Positions 1 through 6,373 of a stretch of DNA of 11,619 bases are shown here, piece by piece. Below the pieces are notes generated by a model that was not told the DNA's origin, did no database searches, and saw nothing but the letters and a program-made list of their open reading frames with translations. Each line of letters opens with the position of its first letter. The stretch's first letter is position 1. This DNA is from an uncultured Butyricicoccus sp. (GTDB taxonomy: Bacteria > Bacillota > Clostridia > Oscillospirales > Butyricicoccaceae). Location of the stretch: positions 1-11,619 of the forward strand of contig USLE01000015.1 of NCBI GenBank assembly GCA_900555465.1. The letters are read 5' to 3'. A program made the position numbers and the translations under genes.

Positions 1-152
1 CCTACGAGCTGTTCGGCGAGCAGAGCCTGGCGCTGTTTGCGCTCGTGATCGCGGTCGCTTACATGCTCAGCGGCTATTACGGGCTGTACAGCGAGCAGAA
101 GATCCTGTATTCCAAGATGCGGCAGCAGTTCATCGACCGCAAGACCAAATAA
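1..152 (+). CDS. C-terminal fragment of a probable ClC-family chloride channel/antiporter (partial)
   Basis: The 5' end lies outside the window. The open frame starts at position 3 and stops with TAA at 150-152, giving 49 residues. The fragment has one hydrophobic helix (SLALFALVIAVAYMLSG) followed by YYGLYSEQKILYSK and a short basic tail. The GLYS stretch after a transmembrane helix resembles the end of helix R in ClC chloride channels and H+/Cl- antiporters, where the conserved tyrosine of a PLYS-like motif contributes to the central anion site. The protein would sit in the cytoplasmic membrane. Only the last helix is visible, so another polytopic membrane protein cannot be excluded. It ends 39 bases before the HAD gene with no terminator between them, so the two may be cotranscribed. 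Confidence 0.5.
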   Translation, partial: YELFGEQSLALFALVIAVAYMLSGYYGLYSEQKILYSKMRQQFIDRKTK

Positions 153-191
153 CACAGCACATAAGCATTTTCCCGGAAAGGACGACCTACA

Positions 192-845
192 ATGCACGAA
201 TTCAAAGGCGCGATCTTCGACATGGACGGCACGCTGCTCGATTCCATGCCGGTGTGGAAGCGGCTGACGCAGGGCTACCTCAAGCGGTTCGGCGTGCACA
301 TCACCGATCAGGACTACGCCGTGACCGAGGGCTTTTCCCAGCCGCAGGTGGCGCAGTATTTTGCCGACCGCTATCCGGAGCTGCCGGACGCACAGAGCCT
401 GATGGACGGCATGGATCGATTGATCAGCGCGCGGTACGAGGCGATTGCAAAGCCCAAGGAGGGCGTGCTGGATTTTCTCGAAGGGCTGCGCCGCCGCGGG
501 GTCAAAATGGCGATCGCCACGCTGACCGCCCGCCGCCACGCGGAAAAGGCGCTGCGCGACCGCGATATGCTGGATTATTTTGAATTCATGCTGACAATCG
601 AGGACGTGGGCATCTCCAAGCGCGAGCCGGATATCTATCTGCAGGCCGCGGCGCGCATGGGGCTCGAGCCCGCTGAGTGTACGGTGTTCGAGGACGCGCC
701 CTATGCCTGCACGACCGCGCGCCGTGCTGGCTTTCGCGTGTGCGGCATGATAGAACCCGCCTACGCCGCGGGAGAAGGCGAGCTGCGCGCGTCGAGCGAC
801 ATAATTATTGAGCGCTCTTTTGACGAATTAAGGGGAAAAATATAA
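192..845 (+). CDS. HAD-superfamily hydrolase, beta-phosphoglucomutase-like (subfamily IA) phosphatase
   Basis: A 217-residue cytoplasmic HAD hydrolase, expected to dephosphorylate a small phosphorylated metabolite through an aspartyl-phosphate intermediate. All four HAD motifs are visible: motif I DMDGTLLDS (D10 nucleophile, D12 acid/base), motif II T110 in MAIATLT, motif III K143 in SKREPD, and motif IV E167-D168 in VFEDAP. The helical segment between motif I and about residue 85 fits a C1 cap, as in phosphoglycolate phosphatase and beta-phosphoglucomutase relatives. Length is usual for the family. The ATG at 192 is preceded by GGAAAGGA at 175-182 with good spacing. No promoter is evident in the 39 bases before it, so it may be transcribed with the upstream ClC-like gene. 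The substrate cannot be read from the sequence. Confidence 0.9.
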   Translation: MHEFKGAIFDMDGTLLDSMPVWKRLTQGYLKRFGVHITDQDYAVTEGFSQPQVAQYFADRYPELPDAQSLMDGMDRLISARYEAIAKPKEGVLDFLEGLRRRGVKMAIATLTARRHAEKALRDRDMLDYFEFMLTIEDVGISKREPDIYLQAAARMGLEPAECTVFEDAPYACTTARRAGFRVCGMIEPAYAAGEGELRASSDIIIERSFDELRGKI

Positions 846-853
846 GAAAAGGG

Positions 854-882
854 TTGCAATCAGGCGGATAATCGCTTATACT
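854..882 (+). promoter_or_regulatory. Sigma-A promoter of the MATE-luxS unit
   Basis: The -35 element TTGCAA (854-859) and -10 element TATACT (877-882) are separated by exactly 17 bases, in an AT-rich island within a GC-rich genome. A second TATAAT lies at 882-887 but would need a 22-base spacer. The small palindrome ACTAT-A-ATAGT (880-890) overlaps the -10 and the predicted start point and could be a repressor site. Transcription would begin near 889, giving a leader of about 65 bases before the GTG start at 956. Confidence 0.7.
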
Positions 883-903
883 ATAATAGTAATAAAATCG
901 ACA

Positions 904-930
904 GCTGCACCGGACGAGTTCCGGTGCGGC
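904..930 (+). promoter_or_regulatory. Leader hairpin upstream of the first MATE gene
   Basis: Positions 904-914 pair with 920-930 in an 11-bp stem: a perfect 8-bp core (GCACCGGA/TCCGGTGC), one G-U wobble and two more GC pairs, closed by the 5-nt loop CGAGT. It lies downstream of the promoter at 854-882 and 13 bases before the GGGGG ribosome binding site, so it would be part of the MATE mRNA leader. The sequence that follows is not a clean T-run, so it is a poor intrinsic terminator. It could be a regulatory or stabilising stem, an operator, or a weak terminator for the preceding gene. Confidence 0.6.
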
Positions 931-955
931 TTACTTATCGTTAGGGGGAAGAAAA

Positions 956-2344
956 GTGGAACAAAACAAAATGGGCACTGCGCGGATGGGCCCGCTGATC
1001 TTCTCGATGGCGCTGCCTGCGATGGTGTCCATGATCATCAACGCGCTGTACAACATCGTGGACAGTATCTTTGTGGCGCAGTATTCGCAGAGCGCGCTGG
1101 CGGCGGTGTCGCTGGTGTTCCCGCTGCAGACGCTGGTCGTGGCGATCGGCGTGGGCACGGGCGTGGGCGTTAACTCGCTGATTTCGCGCCGCTTGGGTGA
1201 GAAGCGTCAGCTGCATGCTGACTCCGCGGCGGAACACGGCATCGCGCTCTCGATCATCGGCGGCATTGTGTTCCTCGTGCTGGGATTTGGGCTGTCGGGC
1301 GTGTTTGTGAGCGCGTTCGGAGCGACGGAAGAGGTATCCGTGCAGGCGGTGCAGTATTCGCATATCGCGGTGGGCCTCAGTATTTTCGTTATGATCTCGA
1401 TGATGTGCGAAAAGGTGCAGCAGTCGACCGGCAACATGATCATCCCCATGCTGCAGGGCCTGACCGGCGCGATCGTCAACATCATCCTTGACCCGCTGAT
1501 GATCTTCGGCATCGGCCCGTTCCCGGAAATGGGTGTCGCGGGCGCGGCGTTGGCGACCGTCATCGGCCAGATCTTCGGCATGCTGATCGGCCTGTGGGGC
1601 GTGTTCAAGCATCAGAAGGTGCTGAAGCTCAATATGCGCAAGTTCAAGTGGCGTTTGCAGACGGTCAAGGATATCTACCGTGTCGGCCTGCCGGGCATCG
1701 TCATGCAGTCCATCACCTCGGTGATGACGGCGGGCATGAACGGCATCCTGATCGGCTTCTCGCAGACCGCGGTCAACGTGCTGGCGGTGTATTTCAAATT
1801 GCAGACTTTCGTGTTCATGCCGGTGTTCGGCCTCAACCAGGGCGCGCTGCCGGTCATGGGCTATAACTACGGCGCGCGCAATAAAAAGCGCCTGTTCGGG
1901 GCATACCGCATTGCGCTGGGCACGGCGGTTGCGATCATGCTGCTCGGCTTTGTGCTGTTCCAGCTGTTCCCGGAGCCCATGCTGATGATGTTTGTCGACC
2001 GCACGGACGCGGCAGCCATGCAGGAGATGCTGGATACCGGTGTGCCCGCGCTCAAGACCATCAGCCTGTCTTTCGTCGGCGCGGCATTCGGCATCATCAA
2101 CTCGACGGTGTTCCAGGCCACTGCGCGCGGCCTGAACAGCCTGATCGTTTCGGTCTGCCGCCAGCTGGTCATCATCCTGCCTGCGGCGTGGCTGCTCGGC
2201 CGGTTCGTCGGCCTGAATGCGATCTGGTATTCGTTCCCGATCGCGGAGATCGCGTCCTTCCTGATCTCGTACCTGCTGCTCTGGCGCGAGTACCAGAGCG
2301 AGCTGAAGTATCTGGGCGCAGGCCAGGAGGAGGCTGAGGCATGA
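956..2344 (+). CDS. MATE family multidrug/metabolite efflux transporter (MepA/DinF-like)
   Basis: A 462-residue polytopic membrane protein with about twelve hydrophobic segments in two homologous halves. The N-half begins at MGPLIFSMALPAMVSM (11-26) and the C-half near VGLPGIVMQS (243-252). The motif ALYNIVDSIFVAQ (30-42) and the segment IVNIILDPLMIFG (173-185) are characteristic of bacterial MATE proteins, which export organic cations and drugs using a Na+ or H+ gradient. The GTG at 956 is chosen because AGGGGG (943-948) lies 7 bases upstream; the next ATG in frame (971) would be too far away. It has its own promoter and leader hairpin. The last four bases (ATGA) overlap the luxS start, implying translational coupling. 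The substrate is unknown. Confidence 0.92.
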   Translation: MEQNKMGTARMGPLIFSMALPAMVSMIINALYNIVDSIFVAQYSQSALAAVSLVFPLQTLVVAIGVGTGVGVNSLISRRLGEKRQLHADSAAEHGIALSIIGGIVFLVLGFGLSGVFVSAFGATEEVSVQAVQYSHIAVGLSIFVMISMMCEKVQQSTGNMIIPMLQGLTGAIVNIILDPLMIFGIGPFPEMGVAGAALATVIGQIFGMLIGLWGVFKHQKVLKLNMRKFKWRLQTVKDIYRVGLPGIVMQSITSVMTAGMNGILIGFSQTAVNVLAVYFKLQTFVFMPVFGLNQGALPVMGYNYGARNKKRLFGAYRIALGTAVAIMLLGFVLFQLFPEPMLMMFVDRTDAAAMQEMLDTGVPALKTISLSFVGAAFGIINSTVFQATARGLNSLIVSVCRQLVIILPAAWLLGRFVGLNAIWYSFPIAEIASFLISYLLLWREYQSELKYLGAGQEEAEA

Positions 2345-2799
2345 AACGTATCGCGAGCTTTGAGGTCAACCATGACAAGCTCAAGCCCGGCATGTACACC
2401 TCGCGCATCGACGGGGATGTGACGACTTATGACATCCGCATGGTCTATCCCAACGCAGGGACCTATATCGAGCCCGCGGCCGGACATACGTTCGAGCACC
2501 TGTTTGCGACCTACGCGCGCAACTCGCGCTTTGCCGACAGCATTATTTACTGCGGCCCGATGGGCTGCCAGACCGGGTTTTACTTCCTGGTGCGCGACAT
2601 GCAGCCCGCGGACGCGATCACGCTCGTGCAGGAGAGCATGGCGTTTATCGCCGCGTACGAGGGCGAAATCCCGGGCGCGAGCCGCATCGAGTGCGGCAAC
2701 TACAAGCTGCATGATCTCGCGGGCGCAAAGCGTCTTGCCGCATCCATGATCCCGGTGCTCGAGGGCTGGACAGAAGAAAAGCTGGTATATGAAAAATAA
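2341..2799 (+). CDS. luxS: S-ribosylhomocysteine lyase (AI-2 synthase)
   Basis: LuxS cleaves S-ribosylhomocysteine to homocysteine and 4,5-dihydroxy-2,3-pentanedione, the precursor of the autoinducer AI-2, within the activated methyl cycle. The 152-residue length is normal. Metal-binding and catalytic residues are all present: the HxxEH motif HTFEH (H49, E52, H53), catalytic C76 in GPMGCQTGF, and the third metal ligand C118 in ECGNYKLHDL. Residues ATYARNS (56-62) match the usual sequence after HxxEH. The start ATG at 2341 overlaps the MATE stop by four bases, and the GGAGGAGG run at 2326-2333 within the MATE gene supplies the ribosome binding site. No mtnN/pfs or methionine-cycle gene is adjacent in this window. 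There is no terminator before the rpmE promoter. Confidence 0.96.
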   Translation: MKRIASFEVNHDKLKPGMYTSRIDGDVTTYDIRMVYPNAGTYIEPAAGHTFEHLFATYARNSRFADSIIYCGPMGCQTGFYFLVRDMQPADAITLVQESMAFIAAYEGEIPGASRIECGNYKLHDLAGAKRLAASMIPVLEGWTEEKLVYEK

Positions 2800-2802
2800 T
2801 AC

Positions 2803-2831
2803 TTGCATTTTGTCCCCTTGTGTGGTATCAT
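2803..2831 (+). promoter_or_regulatory. Sigma-A promoter of rpmE, extended -10
   Basis: TTGCAT (2803-2808) and TATCAT (2826-2831) have a 17-base spacer, and TGG immediately before the -10 forms an extended -10 (TGn). It begins just four bases after the luxS stop codon. The predicted start point is near 2838, leaving a leader of about 50 bases before rpmE. Confidence 0.75.
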
Positions 2832-2888
2832 AATTTTACGACTGTAAGAGATAATTAGTTTACTACCCGTGGAAAGAGGTGAAACAAC

Positions 2889-3092
2889 ATGAAACAGGGC
2901 ATCCATCCCGAGTACAAGCAGACCACGATCCGCTGTGCCTGCGGCAATGTCATTGAGACCGGCTCCACCAAGGAGAACATCGTCGTTGACGTTTGCTCCA
3001 AGTGCCACCCCTTCTTCACGGGCAAGCAGAAGCTGGTAGACACCGGCGGACGTGTTGATCGCTTCAAGAAGCGTTTCAATCTGGACAAGTAA
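2889..3092 (+). CDS. rpmE: 50S ribosomal protein L31, zinc-binding type
   Basis: A 67-residue ribosomal protein of the large subunit, which helps bridge the 50S and 30S subunits. The four zinc ligands of the C+ form are present: C16 and C18 (CAC) and C36 and C39 (CSKC). The KQGIHPEY start and the HPFFTGKQK segment (40-48) are typical of the family. In Firmicutes this zinc form is usually paired with a cysteine-free paralogue made under zinc limitation; no paralogue is in this window. The ATG at 2889 follows AGAGGTGA (2875-2882) at ideal spacing. The gene has its own extended -10 promoter and ends at a strong intrinsic terminator, so it is mainly a single-gene transcript. Confidence 0.97.
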   Translation: MKQGIHPEYKQTTIRCACGNVIETGSTKENIVVDVCSKCHPFFTGKQKLVDTGGRVDRFKKRFNLDK

Positions 3093-3096
3093 CAAC

Positions 3097-3133
3097 AAAG
3101 CCATCGAAACGTGTGTTCGATGGCTTTTTGTTT
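3097..3133 (+). terminator. Intrinsic terminator after rpmE
   Basis: A perfect 12-bp stem (3097-3108 with 3116-3127, core GCCATCGAA/TTCGATGGC) with a 7-nt loop, followed by TTTTT then GTTT. It begins four bases after the rpmE stop. Only about 30 bases separate it from the hflX start, and no promoter is visible in that gap. Confidence 0.92.
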
Positions 3134-3161
3134 CTTTGCGGCAAACGGAGGAGGGAACCGC

Positions 3162-4448
3162 ATGACCGAAAACCAAATCGAAAGCAAGGCCGAGCGCGCG
3201 GTGCTGGTCGGGCTGTCCTGCCCGGGCTTTACCGCCGAGCAGGACGCGGACGAGCGCACGATGGACGAGCTGCGCGCGCTCGCGGAGACCGCGGGCGCGG
3301 AAGCGGTCGCGATGACGCTCCAGCGCCGCCCGGCGCCGGAGGTGCGCACCTTCATCGGCGAGGGCAAGGCCGAGGAGGTCAAGCTGCTCGCGGAGGAAAA
3401 TGAGGCCACGCTCATCCTGTTCGACAACGAGCTGTCGCCCTCCCAGACGAGGAACCTGGAAGAGCTGATCGGCCGCACGGTGCTCGACCGCTCGGCGCTT
3501 ATTCTGGATATTTTCGCCCAGCGCGCCCGCACGGGCGAGGGCAAATTGCAGGTTGAGCTGGCGCAGTACCAGTATATCCTGCCGCGGCTCGCCGGCATGT
3601 GGACGCATCTGGTGCGCCAGACCGCGGGCGGCGGCAAAAGCCCGATCGGCACGCGCGGCCCGGGCGAGACCCAGCTCGAGACCGACCGCCGCCATATCCG
3701 CAAGCGGATCGACAAGCTCAAGACGGATCTCGAGCAGGTGCGGCAGGTGCGCGCGGTGCAGCGCCGCCAGCGCAAAAAGACCGAGCTGCCGATGGTCGCG
3801 ATCGTGGGCTATACCAACGCGGGCAAGTCCACGCTGCTCAACACGCTGACCGGCGCGGACATCCCGGCGAACGACCGCCTGTTCGACACCCTCGACCCGA
3901 CCACCCGAAAAAAGCGCATCTCGGACACGCAGGAGATTTTGCTCTCCGACACAGTCGGCTTTATCCGCAAGCTGCCGCACCATCTGGTATCGGCGTTCAA
4001 GGCCACGCTCGAGGAGCTGGCCTATGCCGACCTGCTGCTGCATGTGGTGGACGTGTCGGACGAGGACTGGCGCATCCAGGCCGAGACCGTGGAGCGGGTC
4101 GTGGCGCAGCTCGGCGCGCAGGATATCCCGCGCGTCATGGTCTACAACAAGGCGGACAAGTGCGATCCGGACACGATCCCGTATTTCCGGCCGGACGAGG
4201 GCGTCGCCATCTCCGCGAAAACCGGGGAGGGCATCGACGACCTGCTCAAAACCATCGAGCGCGCGCTCGGCCGCGGCAAGCACAAGGTCAAACTGCTCAT
4301 CCCGTACAGCGCGGGCGCGGTGCTCGACATGCTGCACCGCGAGGCGCAGATCGAATCGACCGACTACGCCGCCGAGGGCACGCTGGTCGAGGCCATTGTG
4401 GATGACAAGACCTACGGCCGGGTGGCGGAATATCTGACAGAGAACTGA
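3162..4448 (+). CDS. hflX: GTPase HflX (ribosome-splitting/rescue factor)
   Basis: A 428-residue translational GTPase that binds the 50S subunit and splits stalled or hibernating 70S ribosomes, notably under heat stress. The N-terminal HflX domain shows TFIGEGKAEEVKLL (63-76) and FDNELSPSQTRNLE (87-100), then the arginine- and glycine-rich linker GGGKSPIGTRGPGETQLETDRR (157-178) and a coiled-coil-like helix. G-domain motifs are intact: G1 GYTNAGKST (216-224), G3 DTVG (263-266), G4 NKAD (329-332) and G5 SAK (351-353). The ATG at 3162 is preceded by GGAGGAGGG. A GTG at 3111 in the same frame lies inside the rpmE terminator and is rejected. No promoter is visible between the rpmE terminator and this start, so expression may depend on read-through. 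Confidence 0.95.
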   Translation: MTENQIESKAERAVLVGLSCPGFTAEQDADERTMDELRALAETAGAEAVAMTLQRRPAPEVRTFIGEGKAEEVKLLAEENEATLILFDNELSPSQTRNLEELIGRTVLDRSALILDIFAQRARTGEGKLQVELAQYQYILPRLAGMWTHLVRQTAGGGKSPIGTRGPGETQLETDRRHIRKRIDKLKTDLEQVRQVRAVQRRQRKKTELPMVAIVGYTNAGKSTLLNTLTGADIPANDRLFDTLDPTTRKKRISDTQEILLSDTVGFIRKLPHHLVSAFKATLEELAYADLLLHVVDVSDEDWRIQAETVERVVAQLGAQDIPRVMVYNKADKCDPDTIPYFRPDEGVAISAKTGEGIDDLLKTIERALGRGKHKVKLLIPYSAGAVLDMLHREAQIESTDYAAEGTLVEAIVDDKTYGRVAEYLTEN

Positions 4449-4455
4449 ATGCGGG

Positions 4456-4550
4456 AACCGCAGAGCGGTTTGAAAATTGAGGATGGAGAATGGAGAATGA
4501 CAGCGCGGCAGGTGAACGCATTCTCAATTCTACATTCTACATCCTCCATT
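4456..4550 (+). repeat. Intergenic palindromic element built of 7-nt GAGAATG-like repeats
   Basis: The left arm (4475-4499) is a run of degenerate heptads of the form GGAGAAT/GGAGGAT. The right arm (4519-4550) carries the complementary heptads (CATTCTC, CATTCTA, CATCCTC). The arms can pair over about 25 positions with few mismatches, and in more than one register because of the 7-base periodicity; the loop is the GC-rich stretch 4500-4518. A small hairpin, AACCGC-AGA-GCGGTT (4456-4470), precedes it directly after the hflX stop. The AT-richer composition is unlike the flanking coding sequence. It resembles dispersed non-coding palindromes found between genes in clostridial genomes, possibly a non-autonomous (MITE-like) element, but copy number cannot be judged from one window. 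It ends four bases before the ribosome binding site of the next gene. Confidence 0.7.
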
Positions 4551-4553
4551 ACC

Positions 4554-4564
4554 AGGAGGGGAGG
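4554..4564 (+). promoter_or_regulatory. Strong ribosome binding site that points to a CTG start for the YigZ-family gene
   Basis: AGGAGGGGAGG occupies 4554-4564. The nearest canonical start in frame (GTG at 4591) is 26 bases downstream, too far for normal initiation. The in-frame CTG at 4573 is 8 bases downstream, at the ideal distance. Confidence 0.7.
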
Positions 4565-4572
4565 TCAGAGCA

Positions 4573-5208
4573 CTGGCTTCGGACTACTTTGTGCCGTTCC
4601 TCGACTACGGCGAGGACAAATTCGAGGAGAAACGCTCCAAGTTCACCGGGCGGCTGTGGCACGTCGAGACGCCCGAGCAGGCGACGGCAAAGATCAAGGA
4701 GATGCGCGACACCTATTGGGACGCGACGCATCACTGCTATGCCTACATCCTGCGCGAGGGCAACATCATGCGCTATTCGGACGACGGCGAGCCGCAGGGC
4801 ACGGCGGGCATGCCGATTCTGGACGTGCTGCGGCACGAAAACCTTGTGGACGTGTGCTGCGTGGTGACGCGCTACTTCGGCGGCGTGCTGCTCGGCACGG
4901 GCGGGCTGGTTCGCGCCTACACGCAGGGCGCACAGGTCGCGGTCGCGGCGGCGGGCGTGCAGCGCATGAGCCTGTACACGGTCGCGCTGATCGCCTGCCC
5001 GTACAACCTGTACGAGATCATCCTGCACCTGCTGCCGGACTACGACTGCTCGGTCGAGGAGACCGACTACGGCGCGGACGTGACGCTGACCGTCACCCTG
5101 CCCGCAGGGGCAGAGGACAAACTCAATGCGGCGCTTGCGGAAGCGACAGCGGGGCAGGTCTATGCCGAGGTGATGGAGACCCGGTTCATGGGCCGCCGCA
5201 TCAAATAG
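4573..5208 (+). CDS. IMPACT/YigZ family protein (UPF0029 plus DUF1949 domains), probable CTG start
   Basis: A 211-residue cytoplasmic protein of the YigZ/YvyE family, related to the N-terminal region of eukaryotic IMPACT; bacterial members have no firmly established biochemical role. The UPF0029 signature is clear: DATHHCYAYILREG (50-63), RYSDDGEPQGTAG (67-79) and TRYFGGVLLGTGGLVRAY (99-116). The C-terminal ferredoxin-like domain runs from about 138 to 206. The CTG at 4573 is chosen because a strong ribosome binding site lies 8 bases upstream, and because the product would begin (M)ASDYFVPF, matching the usual family N-terminus, where M-x-x-S/D-Y-F precedes GE(D/H). The first canonical start is GTG 4591, which would remove six residues and leave poor ribosome binding site spacing. 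A one-base insertion in an ancestral CATGG (now CACTGG) would explain the missing ATG. It may be cotranscribed with hflX. Confidence 0.88.
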   Translation: MASDYFVPFLDYGEDKFEEKRSKFTGRLWHVETPEQATAKIKEMRDTYWDATHHCYAYILREGNIMRYSDDGEPQGTAGMPILDVLRHENLVDVCCVVTRYFGGVLLGTGGLVRAYTQGAQVAVAAAGVQRMSLYTVALIACPYNLYEIILHLLPDYDCSVEETDYGADVTLTVTLPAGAEDKLNAALAEATAGQVYAEVMETRFMGRRIK

Positions 5209-5216
5209 CAGGGCAC

Positions 5217-5271
5217 AAAATTTTTTTCAAAAAATAAAAAGGGTTTGCGCGATCGACGCGGTATATATAAA
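5217..5271 (+). promoter_or_regulatory. Probable promoter of the dGTPase-dnaG-rpoD cluster with an A/T-rich UP-like tract
   Basis: An almost pure A/T stretch (5217-5240) precedes TTTGCG (5244-5249), with TATAAA (5266-5271) 16 bases downstream inside TATATATAAAT. The A/T tract sits where an UP element would contact the RNA polymerase alpha subunits. The -35 match is imperfect, so the exact hexamers are uncertain, but this is the only plausible promoter between the YigZ gene and the cluster. Confidence 0.55.
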
Positions 5272-5308
5272 TTGAATGGTTTTCGACGCGGACTGGAGGG
5301 ATGCCGGT

Positions 5309-6310
5309 ATGACAATCCGGGAGCAGCAGGAAAAACGCGAGCGCGAAATGCTCGCCCCCTGGGCGACGTTTGCGGACAGCTCGGCGGGCAGACTGCGGGA
5401 GATGGCGCCCTGCCCCTACCGCACCTGTTTCCAGCGCGACCGCGACCGCATCATTCACTCCAAGGCGTTCCGGCGGCTTTCCAACAAGACGCAGGTGTTC
5501 ATCTCGCCCGAGGGCGACCACTACCGCGCCCGCCTGACGCACACGCTCGAGGTCGCGCAGATCGCGCGCACGGTGGCGCGCGCCCTGCGGCTGAACGAAG
5601 ACCTGACCGAGGCGATCGCGCTCGGGCATGACCTCGGGCACACGCCCTTCGGCCACGCGGGCGAGCGCGCGCTCGCCGAGGTCTGTCCGTTCGGCTTCCG
5701 CCACAACGAGCAGAGCCTGCGCATGGTGGACATCCTCGAGGATCTCAATCTGACGCGCGAGGTGCGCGACGGCATCGTGTGCCACACGGGCGCCAAAAAA
5801 GCGGACACGCCCGAGGGGCGTATCATCCACTATGCCGACCGCATCGCCTATATCAACCACGACATCGACGACGCGGTGCGCGGCGGCCTGATCAAGGCGG
5901 CCGACATCCCGCAGTACCTGCGCGACCGGCTGGGCGACAGCCACGGCAAGCGCATCGATACGATGGTGACCGCCATGATCGAATACGGAAACCGCCATCA
6001 GGAGATCGGCATGGACGAGCAGGTGCACGACGATATGATGGAGCTGCGCCAGTTCATGTTTGACCATGTGTACCACGGCACCGAGGCGCAGAGCGAGGAG
6101 CAGCGCGCGAAGAACATGCTGCGCAGCCTGTATGAATACTTCGTTAATCATCCGGACGAGCTGCCGGGCGACTACTTCGTGCTCATGGCGCGCGGCGAGC
6201 CGCTCGAGCGCGTGGTGTGCGACTACATCGCCTGCATGACCGACCGGTACTCGATCTCGGTGTATAAAAAACTGTTTATCCCCAAGAGCTGGAACAAGAT
6301 CGAAGGATAA
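5309..6310 (+). CDS. HD-domain deoxyguanosinetriphosphate triphosphohydrolase-like protein
   Basis: A 333-residue cytoplasmic HD-domain phosphohydrolase of the dGTPase type, which hydrolyses dNTPs to the nucleoside and triphosphate and so tunes nucleotide pools. The metal-binding set is visible: H78 in RLTHTLEV, H107-D108 in GHDLGHTPFGH (106-116), and D177 in HYADRIAYINHD. The conserved R-x-R-D-R-I-I-H-S-K-A-F-R-R-L segment (43-57) and the FRHNEQS segment (130-136) are typical. The ATG at 5309 is chosen over 5276 because GGAGGG (5295-5300) lies 8 bases before it and the product then begins MTIREQQEKRE, like its relatives. The gene precedes dnaG and rpoD, a standing arrangement in many Clostridia and other Firmicutes. 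Actual dNTP preference is unknown. Confidence 0.93.
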   Translation: MTIREQQEKREREMLAPWATFADSSAGRLREMAPCPYRTCFQRDRDRIIHSKAFRRLSNKTQVFISPEGDHYRARLTHTLEVAQIARTVARALRLNEDLTEAIALGHDLGHTPFGHAGERALAEVCPFGFRHNEQSLRMVDILEDLNLTREVRDGIVCHTGAKKADTPEGRIIHYADRIAYINHDIDDAVRGGLIKAADIPQYLRDRLGDSHGKRIDTMVTAMIEYGNRHQEIGMDEQVHDDMMELRQFMFDHVYHGTEAQSEEQRAKNMLRSLYEYFVNHPDELPGDYFVLMARGEPLERVVCDYIACMTDRYSISVYKKLFIPKSWNKIEG

Positions 6311-6373
6311 GCGCTGCTGCCGGGCAGTATTACCGGCGGAAAACCCGGTTATCCTACAAAGGAGGTGGGCAAA

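Noticed and set aside
904..930. Guanidine-II (mini-ykkC) riboswitch in front of the first MATE gene
   Set aside because: That class needs two tandem hairpins with tetraloop ACGR. Only one hairpin is present, and ACGA is partly in the stem.
3111..3161. Upstream GTG start for hflX
   Set aside because: It lies within the loop of the rpmE terminator, has no ribosome binding site, and would add 17 residues unlike any HflX N-terminus.
2700..4337. A 545-residue open frame on the minus strand, opposite luxS, rpmE and hflX
   Set aside because: It is rich in Arg, His, Ala and Leu with no recognisable domain, and it lies opposite three well-supported genes. It is a high-GC antisense shadow, as are the other long minus-strand frames (941-1612, 5201-6151, 6437-7450, 8106-9329).
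3599..4405. A 268-residue frame inside hflX on the same strand
   Set aside because: It is a +1-type shadow of the HflX G-domain, with Gly/Arg/Pro-rich low-complexity translation and no ribosome binding site.
6331..6351. Hairpin ACCGG/CCGGT between the dGTPase gene and dnaG
   Set aside because: Only five pairs, no T-run and no promoter nearby; it is not persuasive as a terminator or regulator.
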